Origin: Bacteroidales bacterium
Lineage (GTDB): Bacteria; Bacteroidota; Bacteroidia; Bacteroidales; JALTDM01
Assembly: GCA_026996635.1 (NCBI GenBank)
Contig: JALWKH010000144.1
Location: 1-5,559 of the forward strand
Direction: 5' to 3'
Length of the DNA stretch: 5,559 nt
Position numbers and translations under genes: made by a program. The notes under the pieces were generated by a model. It was given only the letters and a program-made list of their open reading frames with translations, did no database searches and was not told the origin of the DNA. This document shows, in pieces, positions 1-5,559 of the stretch (the first letter of the stretch is position 1; every line of letters begins with the position of its first letter).

Positions 1-300
1 ATTAAAACAGTGGTTTTTATTGAAACTAAACTTTCTGAAAAGGAATTAACAAAGAAGCTCAACGATTTTATGCGCACATCTTCAATAGCAAACCAATATT
101 GCAAACACAATGGCAAACAATTGTTTTACAAAGTTGATGGAATCTACAAACTCGAAAATTCATACAACAAAAAATCAACAAACACTCTAGCTATTTCTAT
201 AATTACATTTATCCTTGTATTATTTATTTTTTATGTAAAAAAATTACTTCCTGATAACAAAAAGAGCCAACAACAGAAACAAGAACAATCCGTGAGTTAG
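1..300 (+). CDS. Partial hypothetical protein with a C-terminal membrane anchor
   Basis: I do not recognise this protein. The frame is open from the first base of the window to a TAG at 298-300, so the true start is probably off the left edge. A GTG at position 10 is the only early start candidate; a later ATG at 70 would give a shorter protein. The visible part is about 60 hydrophilic, Lys-rich residues with balanced charges and a segment reading KQLFYKVDGIYKLE, then one clear membrane helix (about residues 60-77 counted from the GTG, TLAISIITFILVLFIFYV), then a short basic, Gln-rich tail. This would suit a protein anchored at its C terminus with most of its mass on one side of the membrane. 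It converges on the minus-strand polymerase gene and overlaps its last 57 bp. The lack of alternative genes in 1-243 and the plausible protein composition favour a real gene, but a chance open frame cannot be excluded. Confidence 0.5.
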   Translation: MKTVVFIETKLSEKELTKKLNDFMRTSSIANQYCKHNGKQLFYKVDGIYKLENSYNKKSTNTLAISIITFILVLFIFYVKKLLPDNKKSQQQKQEQSVS

Positions 301-1515
301 CATTGCAGTAGTAAGCGAACTGCTCAAAAAAGTATAAATAACGATAATCAGCACTCCCGAATACTTCCAAGACAACTTGGACAACTCCAAAATCTTCATA
401 TAGATTGCAACCAGTAAAGAATAAAAAATCACTCCGGCATAGCCCCAATTGGCAAAACCATCCGACAAAAAACCGTTGTTTGCACTCATCTGTGGATTCC
501 CGAAACAAAAACGACCTATCAACTGCGGTGGGTTTAAATCGAAAGGATATTCAAACCAGCGGCCGAAGAACGAATAAGCCAAATGTGCATGTTTGTCTGC
601 AAAAAAATCAAAATAACACATGTTTAGCATGGCAGGTGTCAAAAAACCTCGCCTGTACAAAATTGATTCCGGCAAAATCATTCCCTTAAACAAAAAAAGC
701 AAATGAGAAATTATAAGCAAACTTGCCAAAGCAAACAAAATCAACCTTACTTGCCTACGGTACGATTCTACGAAAAACAATAAAATAAGAAACAAAGACA
801 AAAAAACCGATTTATGTGCCCCCACCAAAAACAAATAGAATTGCAAAACAAAGAACAATAGGAAAATCAAATATTTTCGCTTGGACAAAGCCAATATCAT
901 ACCCACCGGAAAGATAATCTTTACAAGATTCCCAAACAAATACCCCATAAGCGGAGTAGTTAACGAAGCCGCATGCCTCCTCACCTCATAAATATCCTTG
1001 AAAAACAGCACATTCCAATCAATATCAAAACCGAACACAAACACGAATGGCACAATAAACAATAAACTTAAAGCAACTATTACATACAGTGAGATATTTG
1101 AAAACACAACAGGTAAAATCTCTATTTTTTTGTCAGGCACATGAACTTTCTCAAGAATCAGCCAAATAAAAAAATAAGCCAATATCACAAATAAAAAAAT
1201 CACCGGGCTATACAGCGGATGAAACTCAAACAAAACGGCATTGGGCATAACAAGAAACAACAAAAACATTGATTCAATAAAAAACTTTATCCCGTCCTTC
1301 CCGGCAAGTTCCTTTACTAACAAATAAACCATCAAATTACCCAAAACAAACTTCACGAAGTCAAAATGGAAATAATAACCCATAAAAGAATAATACTCTA
1401 CTACAAACACAGGGTAAAGCCACTGTTCAACAACCCAAACAATCAAAAAAAGATATATATCAAGTTCTCTTACAGGTGACAACAAAATCCTATTTATGCT
1501 ACTCAACCACTTCAT
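244..1515 (-). CDS. Wzy-type O-antigen/oligosaccharide repeat-unit polymerase
   Basis: Probable inner-membrane polymerase that joins lipid-linked oligosaccharide repeat units on the periplasmic face. The protein has 423 residues, a usual Wzy length, and is almost wholly hydrophobic, with about 11-12 predicted membrane segments. Two polar stretches stand out, as in Wzy proteins. One lies around residues 165-190 and contains a YEVRRHA segment (R179, R180). The other is a large loop at about 277-358 starting YRRGFLTPA (R288, R289) and ending in ANNGFLSDGFANWGYAG (345-361), the Gly-rich segment common before a late helix in oligosaccharide polymerases. Arginines in two periplasmic loops are known to matter in studied Wzy enzymes; matching them here is inference. 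A GAHKSVF segment (232-238) follows a membrane helix. The ATG at 1515-1513 overlaps the TGA of the flippase gene as ATGA, which fixes the start. Wzy sequences diverge strongly, so the call rests on topology, loop motifs and the adjacent flippase. A WaaL-type ligase is less likely. The sugar linkage formed cannot be told. Confidence 0.8.
   Translation of the reverse strand: MKWLSSINRILLSPVRELDIYLFLIVWVVEQWLYPVFVVEYYSFMGYYFHFDFVKFVLGNLMVYLLVKELAGKDGIKFFIESMFLLFLVMPNAVLFEFHPLYSPVIFLFVILAYFFIWLILEKVHVPDKKIEILPVVFSNISLYVIVALSLLFIVPFVFVFGFDIDWNVLFFKDIYEVRRHAASLTTPLMGYLFGNLVKIIFPVGMILALSKRKYLIFLLFFVLQFYLFLVGAHKSVFLSLFLILLFFVESYRRQVRLILFALASLLIISHLLFLFKGMILPESILYRRGFLTPAMLNMCYFDFFADKHAHLAYSFFGRWFEYPFDLNPPQLIGRFCFGNPQMSANNGFLSDGFANWGYAGVIFYSLLVAIYMKILELSKLSWKYSGVLIIVIYTFLSSSLTTAMLTHGLFLFLLLALFVIRK
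1512..1515 (-). other. ATGA stop/start overlap, flippase to polymerase
   Basis: On the minus strand the polymerase ATG (1515-1513) overlaps the flippase TGA (1514-1512). The leader CGAGAAATCGTTGAA lacks a Shine-Dalgarno sequence. Coupled translation would keep flippase and polymerase in step, as expected for partners in one export pathway. Confidence 0.85.
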
Positions 1516-2777
1516 TTCAACGATTTCTCGTATTTAATTACATTGTAAAGAATCAACAAAAGATAAAACAAATACATCATAACATCAATAGATACATAAA
1601 CTCTCAAAAACGAAAAAATATCATTATCCTTGAAAAACCACAAAACCAAAATTGCCGCAAAATACATTATTTGCCAAACACTTGTTACTTTAATCTTTTT
1701 TATTGCTATCAAAACAATGCTTACGGGAGACACTACAAAAACCAATAAATACTTAAAAATCAACACCTCTGCAAAAAGTCCGGCAAGCTGCCACTCTTTG
1801 CCGAACAAAAAAGTAAACAGCGGAACTCCCCAAAAATAAATTACTACGAATGCAAATAAGCTAATGCCTCCCAGAAAAGCAAAAAGTGCAAGTAAATCCT
1901 TTTTTATCGAAACTTGAGAATTAAATTTTTCCGACAGCCTTTGCAAATACACTTGAGACAACGACACAGAAAGCAATGCGGTAGGTACTGCCAAAATTTG
2001 CCTTGTCAAGTCAAACTGCCCCGTAACATCCGTGCCGAAAAATTTGTTGATAAACAAAATTGGCAGCATCAACCCTGCAGTATTCAAAAATGCAGGCAAA
2101 GTATTATATAGCGGATATTCTTTGTATTCCCTTGCCACACTTTTCATTCTCAACCAACTAATTTCAGAAAAACTGAAACCTGCCTTTTTACTTTGCAAAA
2201 TTCCCATAAAAAAATTCACAAAAACACCCGCCAACAACCCGGCTATAAGTCCGTAAAGTAACTTCAACGATCCAAAGATTATCTGAATTGTACCTTCGAC
2301 ACCTCGTCTAATTATTTTGTTCAACGAGATTCCCTTAAAGTTCTTTTTGCGAATAAGCCAATATTGCATACCAAGATAAGAAGAATAAAAGAACAAAGTT
2401 ACAGGCAAGAAAAACAACCAATATGAATATGACGATGGGATATTAAGTAAACTTGCAATATATCCATCTCCGGTCAATGTAATTATACCCGTTAAAATCA
2501 ATGTGGAAACAAAAGATAGAGACACAACAGTTGCCATTAAATTCATTGCATCTTTGTCGTCTGAAGGATTAACTATCGACAATTCATACCTGAAAGTGAA
2601 AAAGAATACCCCCAAGCTCATCAATGTAAAATATACCGAAAAAACACCGAACACTTCTGCAGGATACATTCTGCGCAGCACCACCTGCAAAACCATAGGA
2701 ATAAGCTGTGCCAATACTGTACCGCTAACAAGTATCCCGGTATTTTTTACTATTTCCGACTTTAATAACTTTTTCAT
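1512..2777 (-). CDS. Wzx-type polysaccharide flippase (MOP superfamily)
   Basis: Probable lipid-linked oligosaccharide flippase, moving undecaprenyl-diphosphate-linked repeat units from the cytoplasmic to the periplasmic face. It has 421 residues and about 12 hydrophobic segments, the size and topology of the polysaccharide-transport branch of the MOP exporter superfamily. Family-like features are the N-terminal segment beginning ILVSGTVLAQLIPMVLQVVL (15-34) followed by a charged RRMYPAEVFGVFSVY (35-49), and the mid-protein block YPLYNTLPAFLNTAGLMLPI (221-240). That block is followed by FINKFFGTDVTGQFDLTRQI and VSLSQVYLQRLSEKF, the segment in which these flippases resume after the central cytoplasmic loop. 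The start ATG at 2777-2775 overlaps the glycosyltransferase TGA as ATGA, and its own TGA overlaps the polymerase ATG, so translation of the three genes is probably coupled. Nothing appears truncated. Substrate cannot be predicted. A peptidoglycan flippase of the MurJ type is unlikely given the shorter length and the glycosyltransferase/Wzy neighbours. Confidence 0.88.
   Translation of the reverse strand: MKKLLKSEIVKNTGILVSGTVLAQLIPMVLQVVLRRMYPAEVFGVFSVYFTLMSLGVFFFTFRYELSIVNPSDDKDAMNLMATVVSLSFVSTLILTGIITLTGDGYIASLLNIPSSYSYWLFFLPVTLFFYSSYLGMQYWLIRKKNFKGISLNKIIRRGVEGTIQIIFGSLKLLYGLIAGLLAGVFVNFFMGILQSKKAGFSFSEISWLRMKSVAREYKEYPLYNTLPAFLNTAGLMLPILFINKFFGTDVTGQFDLTRQILAVPTALLSVSLSQVYLQRLSEKFNSQVSIKKDLLALFAFLGGISLFAFVVIYFWGVPLFTFLFGKEWQLAGLFAEVLIFKYLLVFVVSPVSIVLIAIKKIKVTSVWQIMYFAAILVLWFFKDNDIFSFLRVYVSIDVMMYLFYLLLILYNVIKYEKSLK
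2774..2777 (-). other. ATGA stop/start overlap, glycosyltransferase to flippase
   Basis: On the minus strand the flippase ATG (2777-2775) shares two bases with the glycosyltransferase TGA (2776-2774). The preceding bases, TTGGCGGGTAA, contain a G-rich stretch but no standard Shine-Dalgarno sequence. This arrangement usually means translational coupling by ribosomes that terminate and restart, and it supports the chosen start of the flippase. Confidence 0.85.
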
Positions 2778-3874
2778 TTACCCGCCAACAAATCTTCGTA
2801 CACAGCAAAAAGTTTTTTTTCTTCCTCTTTCCAATTGTATTTTTCAGATACAGCTCTTATCCCGTTTTCACCCATTTTTTTTGCTTTATCATCATTTGTT
2901 AAAACTTTATTTATTCCTTCGGCAATAGATTCCGGCAAAAGAGGATTTACCAACACTCCAGTTTCGGTTTCTTCAACAATTTCCCTCCACAATGGAAAAT
3001 CGGATGCTATCACCGGCACTCCCCCACTCATATACTCAAACAATTTAATAGGTAAAGAGTATTTGTAACTTTCATAAGGATGCAATACAACCAACCCGGC
3101 TTTAACAGTAGTTAGTATTTCTTTGATTTTATCCCGGCCGACAAATCCGTAATATTTTACCTTTTTCCACCCCGGTAGTACTTCAACTTCCTTTTTCAAA
3201 TCTTCAGTCTCAAAGTTGCCGGCCAAATGCAAAACAGTATCAGTCAATTCCAAAGCTTTTACCACTTCGACAATCCCTCTTTGACGGGATATACCTCCGA
3301 TATAACATATTTCATTTTTCCTTGCACTCCAATTTATATTCTCATTCAATTCCTCAACAATCGGGAAATTATTTATGTCCGTTACCTCTTTCTTAAATCT
3401 CCTAAACCTGTCTCTAATGTGTGGTGTTGCCGTAATTACATGGTCAAATTTTTTCACTGCATAATTTTCATATTTTTCAACAACAAAAGACAACAATCGC
3501 AGAGCAAACTTATTAAGGTATGGTTTTGTAAGCAATTGACGCGGAAGGTCCTCATGGACATCATAAATAACTTTTTTTCCGGCTTTCTTTAATTTTATTC
3601 CCACAGGCATCAACTCCGGATCGTGAAAATGATAAATATCTGCATCAACTTCAATAGCTTTTCTAAAAACCTTTTCCGCAAACTTGGTCACCCTCTCTTT
3701 TCTGCCGGAGGGCTTTCCAACATCAAAAATATTTATGCCTTTAATGGTTTCATCACCCATACCGTCGGCAACGACAAGACTTACACTGTAAAGCTCGCTT
3801 AAAGAAATACATTCTTTTACAAAAATTCTAATGTCATTTCTCTTGTGGACTGAAGTGAGATGGCAGACTTTCAT
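2774..3874 (-). CDS. Family 4 glycosyltransferase (GT-B fold)
   Basis: Probable retaining, nucleotide-sugar-dependent glycosyltransferase acting on the cytoplasmic face, adding one sugar to the lipid-linked repeat unit exported by the next two genes. The 366-residue length is normal. The N-terminal acceptor domain begins MKVCHLTSVHKRNDIRIFVKE and carries ADIYHFHDPELMPVG (78-92) and VIYDVHEDLPRQ (102-113), a pattern common in GT4 enzymes of polysaccharide loci. The C-terminal donor domain begins near YIGGISRQRG (191-200) and contains LPIKLFEYMSGGVPVIASDF (274-293), with E280 as the conserved second Glu of the EX7E motif. The first Glu position is Tyr (Y272), a departure from the textbook motif that I believe is usual in this LPxKLFEYM subgroup. 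No membrane helix is visible. The start ATG at 3874-3872 lies 14 bp after the NuoL-like gene and has no Shine-Dalgarno sequence; its leader is A/T-rich (ACAAATAATT). Donor and acceptor sugars are unknown. A run of eight A lies in codons 352-354. Confidence 0.92.
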   Translation of the reverse strand: MKVCHLTSVHKRNDIRIFVKECISLSELYSVSLVVADGMGDETIKGINIFDVGKPSGRKERVTKFAEKVFRKAIEVDADIYHFHDPELMPVGIKLKKAGKKVIYDVHEDLPRQLLTKPYLNKFALRLLSFVVEKYENYAVKKFDHVITATPHIRDRFRRFKKEVTDINNFPIVEELNENINWSARKNEICYIGGISRQRGIVEVVKALELTDTVLHLAGNFETEDLKKEVEVLPGWKKVKYYGFVGRDKIKEILTTVKAGLVVLHPYESYKYSLPIKLFEYMSGGVPVIASDFPLWREIVEETETGVLVNPLLPESIAEGINKVLTNDDKAKKMGENGIRAVSEKYNWKEEEKKLFAVYEDLLAGK

Positions 3875-3888
3875 AATTATTTGTTAAA

Positions 3889-5550
3889 TCACCAAAGTAT
3901 AATCGTAACAAGAATACAAAACAGTATAATATTAAAAACTAAACCGTTATTATCTCTATACAAAATAGCCAAATTAGTAGAAATAAAACTAACAAACCTC
4001 TCAAAGTGCTTTTCAATAATATTTGTTTCCATCATTCTAACCATATCAAAAAACTTTGAAACTCTGAGAAGTGTAGCAATATTACCGTATTTAAAACTCA
4101 TATACAACAATAAAAAGAAAATGGAAGAAAGCAATAAAACCACACTATTGGAATAGGTATTGAAAAACGGCAAAGCCCAAATAACCAGCATTGTATTAAC
4201 AATCAACAAGAACAGAGGAAAAGGCAACCGTCGCTTTTGAGTTTTACTAACATTTATACCCTCTGCATATATATTATACATAAAATATGCTAAAGAAACT
4301 CCATATGTAAACAACACAATATATCCCAATGCAGGCTTTTTTACCATAATCTCATCAGAATAAAATGCTCCGGCTATCCCAAATCCGTAAAACCACAAAA
4401 AAGTAATATACACCATTAAACCAACTACTACATTTTTTTTGAAAAAATTTCCAAAACCTGAAAAGGAATCCGTCTCATAAACCATGACCATATAAAGAGA
4501 AACAAAATACATAAACAATACAAATGAAAAGGTTAGAAGTCCGAAAATTAAAACCGAATTATCTACTTGAGTAACTAAAAACAAAATCAGAATCAAATCT
4601 ATAGAAACAGGTATTATCTCTTTTAAGTACTTATACACAGTATCTGCATCTAATGACTTCACGGCAGAATAAATCAAAGAAAACATTAAAACAGGACCTA
4701 AATAATAAATACAATAGCAATGATAACCTATCATGAAAAACTTAACAAATAATGCAAGAGGAAAAAATGCAACTGAAATATACTCTAAAGAAATCTTTCT
4801 TAGCCAAAAATTTATACCTGTTATTGGAAGTTTTAGCATAAAACCTATGAACAATAAAATAGCAGTAACTCTATCGGCAGTCAGATTGGCAACGGCATCT
4901 GACAAAGTCAAGACATCAACACCATTATAACCTTTAAACATAGAAAACATTATTAGAAGATCGCCTGTAAATGACAACGATAAATATGAAACGGCAGAAC
5001 GAATTGAAATCCTGTCAAAACGATTAAACATCAAAAGTAAGAATGAGGCAAGTGTCCCCAACACCAACCAATAACTCAATATATATATATTTGATGCATT
5101 ATAAACACCTATTGCAGAACTAACTAACAGCCACACTATAGGAATTATACCTTTACTTTTTTTATCAAATACAGACCAAATAAAATATAAAAACAAAAGT
5201 ACCAAAACACTATATAAGACTATATTATCAGGTGATTTATAAATCATAAATACAAAAGCAGAAAGAGCTATCAGACCTGAAACGGCACGAGGTAAAAACA
5301 AATCTACAACATAAATAGCAAACAGGATATAAAACATTGTATAATCCAAACCCCAAAAACCATTGATATAATAACCGTTAATATAAGCACCTATTATCAG
5401 TAATAATCCTAAAACAAACGGTATAATTAAATTACGTATCTTTATCCTCTTAACAGTTAATCTGCTGCCATACTCGTTTGCAAGCCAACGTAATAATATT
5501 ACAGCCGACAATACCCAAACACTACCAAAACCCAAAGACCAGAAATACAT
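3889..5550 (-). CDS. Divergent NuoL/Mrp-antiporter-like membrane protein lacking most proton-pathway residues
   Basis: A 553-residue polytopic protein with about 17-18 hydrophobic segments, related by eye to the NuoL/MrpA/HyfB-type proton-translocating family (Proton_antipo_M). Segments in the NuoL order are: NIYILSYWLVLG (154-165), matching the NuoL WEGVG helix; GFMLKLPITGINFWL (236-250), matching GKSAQLPLQTWL with Lys and Trp-Leu at identical spacing; FGNFFKKN (366-373), matching MGGLRKS; GIAGAFYSDEIM (391-402), matching TAGFFSKDEIL; RRLPFPLFLLI (440-450); and a C-terminal amphipathic stretch (about 497-530) followed by NNGLVFNIILFCILVTIILW, like the lateral helix and last helix of NuoL. 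The family's Glu in WEGVG is L162, its FFSKDEI Lys is S398, and its central His/His/Lys are I335, L339 and F343. Only K240 remains. Proton pumping is therefore doubtful, and a structural or regulatory role is possible. The N terminus has about two more helices than NuoL. The ATG at 5550 follows TCTTATAAA with no stop, so translation could begin off the window. It is probably cotranscribed with the glycosyltransferase gene. A partner such as a NuoM-like or DabA-like protein might lie upstream. Confidence 0.72.
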   Translation of the reverse strand: MYFWSLGFGSVWVLSAVILLRWLANEYGSRLTVKRIKIRNLIIPFVLGLLLIIGAYINGYYINGFWGLDYTMFYILFAIYVVDLFLPRAVSGLIALSAFVFMIYKSPDNIVLYSVLVLLFLYFIWSVFDKKSKGIIPIVWLLVSSAIGVYNASNIYILSYWLVLGTLASFLLLMFNRFDRISIRSAVSYLSLSFTGDLLIMFSMFKGYNGVDVLTLSDAVANLTADRVTAILLFIGFMLKLPITGINFWLRKISLEYISVAFFPLALFVKFFMIGYHCYCIYYLGPVLMFSLIYSAVKSLDADTVYKYLKEIIPVSIDLILILFLVTQVDNSVLIFGLLTFSFVLFMYFVSLYMVMVYETDSFSGFGNFFKKNVVVGLMVYITFLWFYGFGIAGAFYSDEIMVKKPALGYIVLFTYGVSLAYFMYNIYAEGINVSKTQKRRLPFPLFLLIVNTMLVIWALPFFNTYSNSVVLLLSSIFFLLLYMSFKYGNIATLLRVSKFFDMVRMMETNIIEKHFERFVSFISTNLAILYRDNNGLVFNIILFCILVTIILW

Positions 5551-5559
5551 TTTATAAGA

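Noticed and set aside
181..243. A possible terminator for the minus-strand operon
   Set aside because: The sequence downstream of the polymerase stop is T-rich on the minus strand, but I could find no stable GC-containing inverted repeat before a T-run.
405..689. A 94-codon plus-strand open frame inside the polymerase gene
   Set aside because: It is antisense to the conserved periplasmic loop and Gly-rich segment of the polymerase, and its Asn/Lys/Ser-rich product looks like a translated shadow.
2503..2928. A 141-codon plus-strand open frame
   Set aside because: It lies antisense across the end of the glycosyltransferase and the start of the flippase, both of which have recognisable family motifs. 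Its protein has no motif I recognise.
3860..4156. A 98-codon plus-strand open frame near the glycosyltransferase start
   Set aside because: It is antisense to the last quarter of the NuoL-like gene, including its C-terminal lateral helix, and has no supporting features. I treat it as a shadow.
5078..5092. An AT dinucleotide run (ATATATATATAT)
   Set aside because: It lies inside the NuoL-like gene and is accounted for by the codons for NIYIL; it is too short to suggest a repeat or an origin element.
3889..5550. Assignment as a functional complex I subunit NuoL
   Set aside because: No other complex I gene is visible, the key Glu, Lys and His positions are replaced, and the neighbours are polysaccharide genes, so I give no nuoL symbol.

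Overview
The window is AT-rich chromosomal DNA carrying a block of surface-polysaccharide assembly genes. The minus strand holds four genes in one direction, read from high to low coordinates: (1) a large NuoL/Mrp-type proton-translocator-like membrane protein (5550-3889); (2) a family 4 glycosyltransferase (3874-2774); (3) a Wzx-type oligosaccharide flippase (2777-1512); and (4) a Wzy-type repeat-unit polymerase (1515-244). The gaps are 14 bp, then a 4-bp ATGA overlap, then a second 4-bp ATGA overlap, so they are probably one transcription unit whose promoter lies beyond the right edge. A plus-strand reading frame (1-300), open at the left edge, converges on the operon and overlaps the end of the polymerase gene by 57 bp.

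None of the visible gene starts has a purine-rich Shine-Dalgarno sequence, and the leaders are A/T-rich. That, together with the gene content, suggests a member of the Bacteroidota or a related group. This is inference: there is no rRNA or other marker gene to confirm it.

Genes 2-4 fit the Wzx/Wzy-dependent pathway for O-antigen, capsule or exopolysaccharide. A cytoplasmic glycosyltransferase extends a lipid-linked repeat unit, Wzx flips it across the inner membrane, and Wzy polymerises it on the outer face.

The unexpected member is gene 1. It aligns by eye along most of its length with complex I subunit NuoL, including the W-x3-G segment, the Lys-x8-Trp-Leu segment, the AGxFxxDEI segment and the C-terminal lateral helix plus final membrane helix. 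Of the ionisable residues that carry protons in NuoL, only one lysine (K240) remains. The positions equivalent to E144, H254, H334, H338, K342 and K399 of E. coli NuoL are now Leu, Leu, Ile, Leu, Phe and Ser. The gene is intact, so it looks like a repurposed NuoL fold placed directly upstream of polysaccharide export genes. Its base composition also differs from theirs: hand-counted lines give about 28% G+C, against about 40% in the polymerase gene.

No RNA genes, insertion sequences, CRISPR arrays or convincing terminators were seen. No stretch over 300 bases lacks a gene.
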